Source of the DNA: VRUE01 sp963699215
GTDB lineage: Bacteria > Actinomycetota > Thermoleophilia > Solirubrobacterales > 70-9
Length of the DNA stretch: 64,000 nt
Assembly: GCA_963699215.1 (NCBI GenBank)
Contig: OY969422.1
Span: 2,232,001-2,296,000, forward strand
Direction: 5' to 3'
Below the pieces are notes generated by a model. It saw nothing but the letters and a program-made list of their open reading frames with translations. It ran no database searches and was not told where the DNA came from. A program made the position numbers and the translations under genes. Positions 1 to 8,496 of this stretch are shown here, one piece after another (the first letter of the stretch is position 1; each line of letters opens with the position of its first letter).

Positions 1-596
1 TGCTCGGTGACGCCGCTGGCGCCGGCCTCGACCATCAGGATCGCCTCGTCGGTGCCGGCGACGATCAGGTCGAGATCGAGCTCGGCGTGGTCCTCCTCGT
101 CGGGGTTGACGACGAAGTCGCCGTCGAGCTTGCCGACCCGCACCGCGCCGACGTGGGCGGCGACCGGGACCGGCGAGATCGCCAGCGCCGCGGAGGCGCC
201 GTTCATCGCGAGGATGTCGTAGGGGTGGACCTGGTCGACCGACATCGGGATCGCGACCAGCTGGGTCTCGTAGTGCCAGCCCTTGGGGAAGAGCGGCCGG
301 ATCGGCCGGTCGATCATGCGCGCGGTCAGCGTCGCCTTCTCGCTCGATTTACCCTCGCGACGGAAGAACGAGCCGGGGATTTTGCCCGCGGCGTACATCC
401 GCTCCTCGATGTCGACGGTGAGGGGAAGGAAGTCCACGTCGCGAAGGTTGCCGACGGTCGCGGTGCAGAGCACCATCGTGTCGCCGGCCTGGACTACGAC
501 GGCGCCGCCCGCCTGCTTCGCGAGTTTTCCGGTCTCGAAGGAGATCTGGCTGTCGCCGACATCCGCCGAGACGCGGGTAACGTCAAACATGCTCAT
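1..596 (-). CDS. pnp: Polyribonucleotide nucleotidyltransferase (PNPase), N-terminal part, runs off the window
   Basis: The minus-strand frame begins with ATG at 596 (MSMFDVTRVSADVGD) and stays open to the window edge, giving about 198 residues of the first RNase PH-like domain. Recognisable PNPase blocks are FETGKLAKQAGGAVVV, VLCTATVG, the IPGSFFRREGK core with its RNA-contacting arginines, and the following ARMIDRPIRPLFPKG. The enzyme degrades RNA 3' to 5' phosphorolytically. It is the last visible gene of a long operon in which rpsO, a peroxiredoxin and a DsbA-like gene come first, an expanded form of the classic rpsO-pnp pair. The leader (597-708) contains a GC-rich inverted repeat near 620-640 and a 52-bp palindrome. 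The catalytic second core and KH/S1 domains lie outside the window. Confidence 0.95.
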   Translation of the reverse strand, partial: MSMFDVTRVSADVGDSQISFETGKLAKQAGGAVVVQAGDTMVLCTATVGNLRDVDFLPLTVDIEERMYAAGKIPGSFFRREGKSSEKATLTARMIDRPIRPLFPKGWHYETQLVAIPMSVDQVHPYDILAMNGASAALAISPVPVAAHVGAVRVGKLDGDFVVNPDEEDHAELDLDLIVAGTDEAILMVEAGASGVTE

Positions 597-684
597 TTAG
601 TTGTCCTACCTCCGGCCACCCGGATGGCGGCCATTTGCATTCAGAACTCTCGTTCTCTTTCACCGGGGAGAGTACAGACGCCGG

Positions 685-736
685 GGACGTGCCGCTGGTC
701 TGCGGACACTATGGGTACTCAACTCGCGGCACGTCC
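685..736. repeat. 52-bp palindromic element, copy 1
   Basis: The outer arms are perfect 11-bp inverted repeats, GGACGTGCCGC at 685-695 and GCGGCACGTCC at 726-736. The core contains CTATGGGTAC. Two further copies of exactly the same length lie at 23117-23168 and 29263-29314. This copy supplies the TAG stop (709-711) of the DsbA-like gene and lies in the pnp leader. Confidence 0.8.
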
Positions 737-1257
737 ACAGGGAAGAGGGCTGGAGTGCCGGTGACTCCGGCGCGGATTCCGCTCTCGAAGTCGCGCCGGA
801 CCCGGGCCGCCACGTCGTCCGAGCGCCGGTCTTCCTCGAAGCGCTCCAGGTCGAGGCCGAGGCGCTCCGCTCGCTCCCACAGATGCGGATCGTCTACCCG
901 GCCGCGGTCTGCGTAGAGCGAGTCGACCATCTCGAAGAAGCGACCCTGAAGCGCAGCCGCCTCGGCGGCTGCGTGCAACGCGGGCGAGCGCGGGTGCTTG
1001 CTGGCGACGGGAAAGTGGCGGAAGACGATCCGCGCGGGCCGTTCGCAGATCTCGCTCCAGGCGGCCGCGCAATGCGGACAGGCGAGATCGGCGTAGACGA
1101 TCAGCGTCTCCCCCTCGCCCCGCACGTGATCGCCGGGACCGGGCGGCGGGACCGCGGCGCTGGTCAGCTCCGCGGTCAGGCCCCGACCGACGCCAGCCCG
1201 TCGAAGATCACGTTGGCGCCCGGGATCTCGAGCGGCGTCGGCGACTCGTGGACCCAC
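709..1257 (-). CDS. DsbA-like thioredoxin-fold protein (CPHC motif), start uncertain
   Basis: This is a DSBA/2-hydroxychromene-isomerase-type thioredoxin domain with a redox motif ACPHC shortly after a beta strand (ETLIVYADL). Helical features follow (FRHFPVASKHPRS, a typical DsbA FKHFPL-like block), and a cis-Pro loop GVTGTPALF lies near the end. It probably acts as a thiol oxidoreductase; no signal peptide is visible. The longest frame uses GTG at 1257, overlapping the peroxiredoxin by about 80 bp with unlikely sequence. Family-like sequence starts around 1178 (LTAELTSAAVPPPGPGDHV), where no ATG/GTG/TTG exists. A GTG at 1125 would give only the thioredoxin core. A lost start codon through a sequence error is possible. 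Confidence 0.7.
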   Translation of the reverse strand: MGPRVADAARDPGRQRDLRRAGVGRGLTAELTSAAVPPPGPGDHVRGEGETLIVYADLACPHCAAAWSEICERPARIVFRHFPVASKHPRSPALHAAAEAAALQGRFFEMVDSLYADRGRVDDPHLWERAERLGLDLERFEEDRRSDDVAARVRRDFESGIRAGVTGTPALFPVDVPRVEYP

Positions 1258-1637
1258 TCGACCGTGCCTTCCTCGTCGATCAGGACGAGCGAGCGGTTGG
1301 CATGGCCGACCTTCTCGATGTAGGCGCCGTAGGCACGGGCGACCTCGCCCTTGGGCTCGAAGTCGGCGAGCAGCGGGGTGTCGATGCCCAGCTTCTCCTG
1401 GAAGGCCTTGTGGGCGAAGCCGTGGTCGACGCTGATGCCGAGCATCTGCACCCCCTTCGCCTCGATCTCGGGCTTGACCTCTTGGTAGATCGAGAGCTGG
1501 TCGGAGCAGACCGGGCTGAAGTCCATCGGGTAGAAGACGAGCAGCACCTTGCGACCGCGGAAGTCGGAGAGCGAGACCTTCTCGCCGTCCTGGTTGCGCA
1601 GAGTGAAGTCCGGAGCGGGCTCCCCCGCCGCGATCAT
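1176..1637 (-). CDS. Peroxiredoxin (AhpC/TSA, Bcp/AhpE-like)
   Basis: A 153-residue thioredoxin-fold peroxidase that reduces peroxides through a peroxidatic cysteine. N-terminal features are GEPAPDFTLRNQDG and FRGRKVLLVFYPMDFSPVCSDQL; the Pxxx(T/S)xxC site here is the PMDFSPVC peroxidatic loop. A second invariant region is LGISVDHGFAHKAF. No obvious resolving cysteine is present apart from the catalytic one, so it is probably a 1-Cys type that uses an external thiol. The adjacent DsbA-like thiol protein could supply this; that pairing is inference. The ATG at 1637 overlaps the rpsO stop codon (ATGA), indicating translational coupling inside the rpsO-pnp unit. Confidence 0.9.
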   Translation of the reverse strand: MIAAGEPAPDFTLRNQDGEKVSLSDFRGRKVLLVFYPMDFSPVCSDQLSIYQEVKPEIEAKGVQMLGISVDHGFAHKAFQEKLGIDTPLLADFEPKGEVARAYGAYIEKVGHANRSLVLIDEEGTVEWVHESPTPLEIPGANVIFDGLASVGA

Positions 1638-1903
1638 CGCCGCAGGCCGAGCTCGGCGACCAGGGCGCGGTAGCGCTCGAGGTCGGTGCGCTCCAGGTAG
1701 CGCAGCATGCGGCGGCGCTTGCCGACCAGCATCAGCAGGCCGCGGCGCGAGTGATGGTCCTTGGCGTGCGAGCGCAGGTGCTCGGTGAGCTCGTTGATCC
1801 GCTCGGTGAGCAGCGCGACCTGGACCTCGGCAGAGCCGGTGTCGCCGTCGGCGCGGCCGTACTTGCCGATCAGCTCGGTCTTCTTCTCCTTGGTCAGGCT
1901 CAT
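1634..1903 (-). CDS. rpsO: 30S ribosomal protein S15
   Basis: 89 residues, the normal length for S15. It begins MSLTKEKKTELIGKYGR and contains the signature HAKDHHSRRGLLMLVGKRRR followed by MLRYL and the RYRAL ending. It binds the 16S rRNA central domain early in 30S assembly. The ATG at 1903 overlaps the ribF stop (ATGA), and its own TGA overlaps the peroxiredoxin ATG. It sits upstream of pnp as in most bacteria, but with two thiol-redox genes inserted between. Confidence 0.97.
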   Translation of the reverse strand: MSLTKEKKTELIGKYGRADGDTGSAEVQVALLTERINELTEHLRSHAKDHHSRRGLLMLVGKRRRMLRYLERTDLERYRALVAELGLRR

Positions 1904-2794
1904 GATGCGCCGGTGAAGCTAGCACAGACCTGCTTCGCATCCTCGACGTCGATCCGCATCTGGGCGATCAGCTCCTCGACGCTGGCGAAGCGCTTCTCGC
2001 CGCGCAGCCGCTCGACGAAGGCGACGCGCAGGGTGCTGCCGTAGAGGTCTTCGTCGCGGTCGATCAGGTAGGTCTCGATCAGCACGCCGCGGCCGCTGTC
2101 GAAGGTCGGCCGCACGCCGACGTTGACGGCGGCGGGAACGCCGTTGGCGAAGGCGGCGTAGACGCCGTGGCCGGGGATCGCGAGGCGATCGTCGGGGACG
2201 ATGTTGGCGGTCGGGAAGCCGAGCTCGCGGCCGCGCTGATCGCCCTCGACGACGGTGCCCTCGACCATGAACGGGGCGCCGAGGCAGTGCCGCGCGCCCT
2301 CCATGTCGCCGGCCGCGACCAGCGCCCGGATCCGGGTCGAGGAGACGGTCTCGCCGTCGACCTCGACCAGCGGCACCACCCGCGTCTCGAACTCCGAGCG
2401 GGCAGCGAGCATCGCCGGGTCGCCTTTGGCCTTGGCGCCGAAGCGGAAGTTCTCCCCCACCGAGACCCGCTCGGCGCGCAGCTTCTCGATCAGGACCGTC
2501 TCGATGAAATCCTCAGCCGAGCGGGTCGCGAACTCGCGGTCGAAGGGGATCACGACCAGCTCCGCGCACCCCGAGGCCCTCGATCACGTCGCGCTTCACG
2601 CCGAAGGGCATGATCAGCTTCGGCAGCGCCGCCGGGTGGATCACCTCGAGCGGGTGCGGGTCGAAGGTGAGCACGGTGTCGGCGCCCTCGATCACCGCCT
2701 GGTGGCCGCGGTGGACGCCGTCGAAGGTGCCGATCGCGACGTGGCGCGGCCGCGGCTGCGCGTCGGGAAGCGAGGTGACGTCGATGTTGGCCAC
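1900..2794 (-). CDS. ribF: Bifunctional riboflavin kinase/FAD synthetase (one frameshift)
   Basis: RibF makes FMN from riboflavin and FAD from FMN. The N-terminal adenylyltransferase carries the nucleotide-binding motif IGTFDGVHRGHQAV and TVLTFDPHPLEV. The C-terminal kinase has GRELGFPTANI and the GVYAAF strand, with a YGSTLRVAFVERLRGEKRF ending. The start is GTG at 2794, sharing one base with the truB stop (TAGTG). Conserved sequence passes from one frame to another at about 2560-2568: one extra base in GTGCGCGGAGCTG separates DVIEGLGVR from ELVVIPFDREF. The protein is otherwise intact with no stops on either side, so I read this as a sequence error or very recent lesion. Together with truB it follows the usual truB-ribF-rpsO order. 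Confidence 0.9.
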
Positions 2795-3445
2795 TAGCGC
2801 AACGCCTCGGCCGCCGCGGGGACCAGCTCGCCGACCCGCTCCACGGAGATCTCCTCGCCCGCGTCCTCGACCCGGAAGGGGCCGATCGCGGTCCGCCGCA
2901 GCTCGGCGCAGTAGGCGTCGCCGAGGGTCTCGATCAGGGTGCGGACATAGGTGCCGGCCGAGCACTCGATCTCGTAGCGGGCGGTCTCGGCGTCGCGGTC
3001 GAGCAGCTCGCGCCCGGTAGACCTCGACCTCGCGCTGCGGCGTCTCCACTGTCTCGCCGCGGTGCGCCTTGCGGTAGAGGCGCTCGCCCCCGACCCGCAC
3101 CGCCGAGGTCATCGGCACCCGCTGGCGCACCTTGCCGGTCGGCAGGGAGAGCGAGCTCGGGACGATGCCGGTCTCCGTCAGCTCGCCGTCCGGATCGCCG
3201 GTGCTCGAGCGCCAGCCGAGCCGCGCCGTCGCCAGGTAGGTCTTCGGCAGGTCGGTGAGGAAGCGCTGCAGCCTCGTCGCCGCGCCCAGCAGGACCAGGA
3301 GCAGGCCGGTCGCGAAGGGGTCGAGGGTGCCGGCGTGACCCGCCTTGCAGCCGCGTTCGCGGCGGACCCGAGCGACCACGTCGTGCGAGGTGACCCCGGC
3401 GGGCTTGTCGCAGAGCAGCACCGTGCTCACGGCTCGGTCCGGCAT
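2794..3445 (-). CDS. truB: tRNA pseudouridine(55) synthase (one frameshift)
   Basis: TruB isomerises U55 in the T-loop of tRNAs. It begins MPDRAVSTVLLCDKPAGVTS and shows the catalytic-Asp motif GHAGTLDPFATGLLLVLLG and the KTYLATARLG strand. The ATG at 3445 lies a few bases after the nrnA stop (3448-3450). After EVEVYRA the reading frame shifts by one extra base at about 3008-3016. It then resumes as LLDRDAETARYEIECSAGTY and VRTLIETLGD, ending VPAAAEALR before TAG at 2794-2796. With the shift repaired it is about 216 residues, short for TruB and lacking a PUA domain, so it is a minimal catalytic-domain form. Confidence 0.88.
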
Positions 3446-3447
3446 GC

Positions 3448-4453
3448 TCAGCTCCGGAGCTGGGCGGAGACCTCGGCGCAGAGGAAGGAGATCAGCTCCT
3501 CCAGCTCGAGGTCGGTGGAGAAGCCGGCGGCGCGCTTGTGGCCGCCACCGCCGTGCAGGCGGGCGATCGCCGAGACGTCGACCTCGCCGTCGCTGGAGCG
3601 CAGGCTGACCTTGCGAGCGGCGCGGCCGCGGTCGCCGAGGTCGCGGATCAGGGCGGCGACCCGGGCGCCCTCGACCGAGCGCAGGTGGTCGATGATCCCC
3701 TCGGTCATCTCCTCGCCGGCGCCGCTCGCCTCGTAGTCGGCGGCGGTGATGTAGGCGACCACCAGCCGCCCGTCGCAGTGGCGCTGGATCCCTTCCAGGG
3801 CACGCGAGACCAGCCGCAGCTTCTCGATCGGCACGTGCTCGTAGAGGCGGCGGTAGGTGTCGTCGACCTCGACCCCGGCTTCGATCAGGTCGGCGGCGAT
3901 GCGGTGGGTGCGAGCGTTGGTGTTCTCGTACATGAACTTGCCGGTGTCGGTGACGAGGCCGACGTAGAGGGCCGAGGCCATCTCCGGCGTGATCTCGGCC
4001 CCGAGCAGGACCGCCAGCTCGTAGACGATCTCGGCCGTGCAGGAGGCGTCGACGTCGACCAGGTTGACGTCGCCGAACAAGGTGTTGTCGTGGTGGTGGT
4101 CGATGTTGATCGTGAACACGCCGTCCGTCGGAGAGGAAGTCGACCGGCATGCGGTCGATGTTGCCGCAGTCGAGGAAGATCGCCGTGCGGTCGGCCATGT
4201 CGGCCGGCGGCTCGTGGAAGACCTCCTCCAGCGGCAGGAAGCGGTACTCGATCGGCAGCGGGAACTCCTTCGCCGCGAGGAACATCACCGAGTCCTTGCC
4301 GAGCTGGGTCAGGAGGTGGTGCATGCCGAGCAGCGAGCCGAGCGCGTCGCCGTCGGGCCCCTCGTGGGCGGTGAGCAGGAAGCGATCGCGGCCACGGATC
4401 TCGGCGGCCACGCGCTCGATCGCGGTGGCGCCTATGTCGGTCGTCTCGCTCAT
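3448..4453 (-). CDS. nrnA: DHH/DHHA1 phosphoesterase, NrnA-like oligoribonuclease/pAp phosphatase (frameshift)
   Basis: NrnA enzymes hydrolyse nanoRNAs and 3'-phosphoadenosine 5'-phosphate. The DHH domain shows LLTAHEGPDGDALGS and FLDCGNIDRMP, then the name-giving motif INIDHHHDNTLFGDVN. The DHHA1 domain ends with the substrate motif LHGGGGHKRAAGF. The frame breaks at about 4119-4130, where GACGGACGG looks like a 4-bp tandem duplication between DFLSDG and VFTINIDHH. With this corrected the protein is about 334 residues, a normal length. The ATG at 4453 overlaps the rbfA stop (ATGA). Position between rbfA and truB is common in actinobacteria. Confidence 0.9.
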
Positions 4454-4800
4454 CGCTCTCCCTCGTCGTCTTCTTCGAGCAGATGGGAGATCCGCATTCC
4501 CTGCTCGACCGTGGGGTCGTAGTGGAAGGTCAGGGTCGGGGTCCGCTTCATCCGCGTCTCGGCGGCGATCTTCGACTGGAGCACGCCGTGCGAGGAGCGC
4601 AGACCGGCGAGCGTCTCCTCGCGCGCGTCCTCGTCGCCGAGCACGCTGACGTGCACCTTGGCGGTGCGGAGGTCTGGGCTGGTTTCGACCGAGGTCACGG
4701 TGACGAAGCCGATCCGAGGGTCGCTCAGTTCGGTGGCGATCGCGGCGCCGATCACCTCGCGAAGCACCTCGTTGATACGGCGCATGCGAGGCGTGGCCAT
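4450..4800 (-). CDS. rbfA: Ribosome-binding factor A
   Basis: 116 residues, typical of RbfA, a KH-fold factor needed for 16S 5'-end maturation and 30S assembly. Diagnostic blocks are RRINEVLREVIGAAIATEL, DPRIGFVTVTSVETSPDL and the KVHVSVLG strand, followed by the C-terminal MKRTPTLTFHYDPTVEQGMR. It lies directly after infB with a gap of one base and overlaps nrnA by four bases, in the conserved infB-rbfA-nrnA-truB order. Confidence 0.96.
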   Translation of the reverse strand: MATPRMRRINEVLREVIGAAIATELSDPRIGFVTVTSVETSPDLRTAKVHVSVLGDEDAREETLAGLRSSHGVLQSKIAAETRMKRTPTLTFHYDPTVEQGMRISHLLEEDDEGER

Positions 4801-4801
4801 C

Positions 4802-7003
4802 CTACTCCAGCGTCTGCTCGACCTGCTTGGTCTTGAAGAACTCGAGCACGTCTCCGTCCTTGACGTCGGCGTAGCCCTCGAGCACGATGCCGCACTCCTG
4901 GCCCTCCTCGACCTCCTGCACGTTGTCTTTGAAGCGGCGCAGGGAGCCGAGCCTGCCGTCCCAGATCACCGTGCCCTCGCGGATCAGGCGGACGCTGGCG
5001 TCGCGGGCGACCTTGCCCTCGTTGACGATGCAGCCGGCGATGCGACCGACCTTGGAGGCCTTGAAGGTCTGTTTGATCTCGGCCTCGCCGAGCGTCTCCT
5101 CGACCTCGACCGCCTCCAGCAGGCCCTCCATCGCGTTGCGCAGGTCTTCGGTGATTTTGTAGATGACCGAGTAGGTGCGGACGTCGACGCCCTCGCGCTC
5201 GCCGGCGCGGCGGGCGTCGGCCAGCGGGCGCACGTTGAAGCCGATGATGATCGCGTCGGAGGCCGAGGCCAGCATCACGTCGGACTCGTTGATGCCGCCG
5301 GTCTGCGAGTGGATGATGTTGATCCCGACCTGCTCCTGCGGCACTTTCGCGATCTCGTCCTGGAGCGCCTCCAGCGAGCCGGCAACGTCGGCCTTGAGCA
5401 CGATGTTGAGCTCCTTGATGTCGCCTTCCTGAGCGCGCGAGAAGACCTCCTCGAGGCTGACCTTGCGCGCCTGTCGGCGGGCCAGGGCCTCGGTCTTCAG
5501 CCGGTTGCCGCGCTCCTGCGCGAGCTGGCGGGCGCGGCGGTCGTTCTCGACCACCCGTACGAGCTCCCCCGCCTCGCAGACGCCGTCGAAGCCGAGCACC
5601 TCGACCGGCATCCCCGGGTCGGCCACCAGCACGCGCTCGCCGGTGAAGTCGTGCATCGCCCGCACCCGGCCCCACTGCGGGCCGGCGACCAGCGCGTCGC
5701 CGACTTCGAGCGTGCCGCGCTGGACCAGGATCGTGACCACCGGGCCGCGGCCGGGATCGAGCTGGGACTCGATCACCGTCCCCGAGGCGGGAGCGTCGGG
5801 GTTGGCACCCAGCTCCTCCAGCTCGGAGACGAGCAGGATCATGTCGAGCAGGTTGTCGAGCCCTTCGTGGGTCTTGGCCGAGACGTCGCAGTAGACCGTC
5901 TCGCCGCCCCAGTCCTCGGGCGTCAGCCCGTCGGCGGCGAGCTCGTTGCGCACCCGGTCAGGCTGTGCGCCCTCTTTGTCGATCTTGTTGACGGCGATCA
6001 GGATCGGCACGTCGGCGGCGCGAGCGTGGTCGATCGCCTCCTTGGTCTGCGGCATGACGCCGTCGTCGGCGGCGACCACGACGACGGCGATGTCGGTGAC
6101 CTTGGCGCCGCGGGCGCGCATCGCGGTGAAGGCGGCGTGGCCCGGGGTGTCGAGGAAGGTGATCGTCTTCTCCTCGTGGTGGACCTGGTAGGCGCCGATG
6201 TGCTGGGTGATGCCCCCGGCCTCGCCGGCGGCGACCTCGGTCTCGCGGATCGCGTCGAGCAGCGAGGTCTTGCCGTGGTCGACGTGGCCCATGATCGTCA
6301 CCACCGGCGGCCGGTCGACGAGGCTCTCCTCGGAGTCCTCGAACTCCGGCGCCTCCGGCTCCTCCTCGGCCGCGGTGACGATCTCGATCTTGCGGTCGTA
6401 CTCATCGGCGATCGCCCTGATCGACTCGTCGGTCAGGGTCTGGGTGAGGGTCGCCATCTCCCCCATCATCATCAGCTTCTTGATCACCTCGGCGCTGCCC
6501 AGGCCGAGCAGCTCGGCAACCTCGCGCACGGTCGCCCCGGAGTTGACCCTGGTCGCCTCTGGCTCGGCCGGCTCCTCGGTTCTGACCGGCGGCTCCTCGA
6601 GCAGCGGCCGGCGGCGCCTGCCGCCACGCCGCCGCGGCGGACGCTGCGGCGGCGGGCCGCCCATCTGGTCGCGGCGCGCGGCCTGGGAATCGATCACAAC
6701 GCGGCGTTTCTTCGTCGACCCGGAGGGTTTTTTGGCGGCGGGCGCCGGTTTGGCGGCCGGCTCTGCGGCGGGCTTGGCCGTCTCTTTGGGCGCCGCCGCG
6801 GGTTTGGCCTCCGCTTTCGGCTTGGGCTTGGTCGCCGTTGCGGTTGCGGCGTTCCCGCCACCCAGCGCCTTCAGCGCATCGGCCTCCTCGACGCTCGACG
6901 CCGCAGCTTTGGCCTCGATCCCGGCCTTCTTGAGCGCAGCAAGCAGCTCTTTGCTGCTCAGCCCCTGAGCTTTGGCGATTTCATGGACGCGCTTCTTAGC
7001 CAC
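4802..7003 (-). CDS. infB: Translation initiation factor IF-2
   Basis: 733 residues. The order is an N-terminal IF2 helical motif (KKRVHEIAKAQGLSSKELL), a long low-complexity Ala/Pro/Lys and Arg-rich linker (about 50-135), a second IF2N-like segment (VREVAELLGLGSAEVIKKL), and then the GTPase. G motifs are GHVDHGKT near residue 240, DTPGH, and NKID. Domain II and the C-terminal domains that bind fMet-tRNA follow and end FFKTKQVEQTLE. The factor positions initiator tRNA on the 30S subunit and promotes subunit joining. The start is GTG at 7003, sharing one base with the nusA stop (TAGTG). The small YlxR gene usually found between nusA and infB is absent. Confidence 0.97.
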   Translation of the reverse strand: MAKKRVHEIAKAQGLSSKELLAALKKAGIEAKAAASSVEEADALKALGGGNAATATATKPKPKAEAKPAAAPKETAKPAAEPAAKPAPAAKKPSGSTKKRRVVIDSQAARRDQMGGPPPQRPPRRRGGRRRRPLLEEPPVRTEEPAEPEATRVNSGATVREVAELLGLGSAEVIKKLMMMGEMATLTQTLTDESIRAIADEYDRKIEIVTAAEEEPEAPEFEDSEESLVDRPPVVTIMGHVDHGKTSLLDAIRETEVAAGEAGGITQHIGAYQVHHEEKTITFLDTPGHAAFTAMRARGAKVTDIAVVVVAADDGVMPQTKEAIDHARAADVPILIAVNKIDKEGAQPDRVRNELAADGLTPEDWGGETVYCDVSAKTHEGLDNLLDMILLVSELEELGANPDAPASGTVIESQLDPGRGPVVTILVQRGTLEVGDALVAGPQWGRVRAMHDFTGERVLVADPGMPVEVLGFDGVCEAGELVRVVENDRRARQLAQERGNRLKTEALARRQARKVSLEEVFSRAQEGDIKELNIVLKADVAGSLEALQDEIAKVPQEQVGINIIHSQTGGINESDVMLASASDAIIIGFNVRPLADARRAGEREGVDVRTYSVIYKITEDLRNAMEGLLEAVEVEETLGEAEIKQTFKASKVGRIAGCIVNEGKVARDASVRLIREGTVIWDGRLGSLRRFKDNVQEVEEGQECGIVLEGYADVKDGDVLEFFKTKQVEQTLE

Positions 7004-8496
7004 TAAGCCTGCTCAGCCTCCTCGGCGACTGGCTCCTGCTGCTCGGCTTTGGCGGCCTCGGCAGTCTCCTCCTCGGGCGCATCGTCCTGGGGCTCCTCGG
7101 GAGCGGCCTCCTCGGGCTGAGGCTCCTCGAACTGAGCCTCCGCCTTGGCGACGATCTCGCTGACCTGACCTTCGTCGGCGGCGGAATCCGCGAGGATCGC
7201 CACCTCGGCCTCCTCCAGCGGAGAGAGCACCACGATCTGGTTGGTCTCGAAGCGGGCAAGCGCCTGGTGGGTGGGCAGGCCGCAGTAGGAGGAGTCGCCG
7301 ATCGCCGCGTTGGGACAGCGGCGTCCGTTGGAGAGAACCGCCAGGCAGTGCCCGTCGGACTGCTCCTCGCCCTCGTACTCGACCTCCTCATCCTCGGATG
7401 CGAACTCGGTCTCGGACTTGATGTCGACCCGCCAGCCGGTCAGGCGCGCGGCGAGGCGGGCGTTCTGCCCGTCGCGGCCGATCGCCAGCGAGAGCTGATC
7501 GTCGGGGACGATCACCGTCGCCTGCCGCTCCTCGTCGTCGACGATCACCTCGCGTACGCGCGCTGGGGACAGTGCCTTGGCGACGAAGCGGGCGGGCTCG
7601 TCGTTGTGGGGGATGATGTCGATCTTCTCGCCGCGCAGCTCGGAGACGACCATCCGCACACGCGAGCCGCGCGGGCCGACGCAGGCACCCACCGGGTCGA
7701 CGCCCTCGGTGTGGGAGACGACCGCGATCTTCGAGCGGTAACCGGGCTCGCGGGCGACGCCGACGATCTCGACCAGCTTGTCGGCGATCTCCGGCACCTC
7801 TATTTCGAACAGCTTCTTGATCAGCTCTGGGCTGCGCCGGGAGACGACGATCGCCGGGCCCTTGGTCGAGTCGGAGACGTCGGTGATCACGGCCTTCACC
7901 CGCATCCCGTGGTCGTAGCGCTCGTTGTAGACCTGCTCGGACTTGGGCAGCAACGCCTCGACCCGCTCACGCAGCTGGACCAGCGTGTAGCGCTTGTCGG
8001 ACTGCTGGATGATCCCGGTGATCAGCTCGCCGACACGATCCTGGTACTCCTCGAACATCATCATCCGTTCCGCCTCGCGGATCCGCTGCAGGATCACCTG
8101 CTTGGCGGTCTGCGCGGCGATCCGGCCGAAGTCGTCGGGGGTGACGTCGCGGGTCTCGATCTGGTCCTCGTAGGGGGCGATCATCTCCGGGTCGAGCTCG
8201 GGCTCCTCCGGCTCTTTCAGCTCACCGGTCTCGGGGTCGATCTCGCGCTCTTCTTCTTCCTGGGCCTCGGCCGCCTCGGCCAGCAGCTTCTCCTCCAGCT
8301 CAACCGGCAGGATCAACTCGAAGACGCGGAAGTCGCCGGTCTCGTGGTCGAGATCGACGCGAGCGTATTTGGCCGCCCCCGGCGTCTTCTTGTAGGCCGA
8401 CAGCAGCGCGTCGGCGAGCGCGTCCATCAGCTTGTCGGAAGAGATGCCCTTCTCCTGCTCGAGCGCCTTGATTGCGTCGACGATCTCCTTGCTCAC
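7003..8496 (-). CDS. nusA: Transcription factor NusA with a C-terminal Cys/His motif and acidic tail
   Basis: NusA controls pausing, termination and antitermination. The N-terminal RNAP-binding domain (MSKEIVDAIKALEQEKGIS) is followed by an acidic insertion (EEEEREIDPETGELKEPEE). Next come the S1 domain (YNERYDHGMRVKAVITDVS) and KH1/KH2, with GACVGPRGSRVRMV and LAIGRDGQNARLAARLTGW. After KH2 it continues about 130 residues: a candidate zinc-binding motif with spacing C-x7-C-x11-C and nearby His (HCLAVLSNGRRCP, then SSYCGLPTH), roughly residues 380-410, and a very acidic Glu/Ala tail. The motif is not part of ordinary NusA. The GTG at 8496 overlaps the rimP stop (GTGA). Confidence 0.95.
   Translation of the reverse strand: MSKEIVDAIKALEQEKGISSDKLMDALADALLSAYKKTPGAAKYARVDLDHETGDFRVFELILPVELEEKLLAEAAEAQEEEEREIDPETGELKEPEEPELDPEMIAPYEDQIETRDVTPDDFGRIAAQTAKQVILQRIREAERMMMFEEYQDRVGELITGIIQQSDKRYTLVQLRERVEALLPKSEQVYNERYDHGMRVKAVITDVSDSTKGPAIVVSRRSPELIKKLFEIEVPEIADKLVEIVGVAREPGYRSKIAVVSHTEGVDPVGACVGPRGSRVRMVVSELRGEKIDIIPHNDEPARFVAKALSPARVREVIVDDEERQATVIVPDDQLSLAIGRDGQNARLAARLTGWRVDIKSETEFASEDEEVEYEGEEQSDGHCLAVLSNGRRCPNAAIGDSSYCGLPTHQALARFETNQIVVLSPLEEAEVAILADSAADEGQVSEIVAKAEAQFEEPQPEEAAPEEPQDDAPEEETAEAAKAEQQEPVAEEAEQA

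Noticed and set aside
2513..4453. A single 646-residue protein spanning nrnA, truB and ribF
   Set aside because: This frame only joins the 5' parts of three frameshifted genes; each part belongs to a separate family and has its own start.
4658..7006. A 782-codon open frame on the plus strand opposite infB
   Set aside because: It is an antisense shadow caused by GC-rich codon bias; its product is Leu/Asp/Val/Gly-rich with no domain, while the minus strand encodes canonical IF-2.
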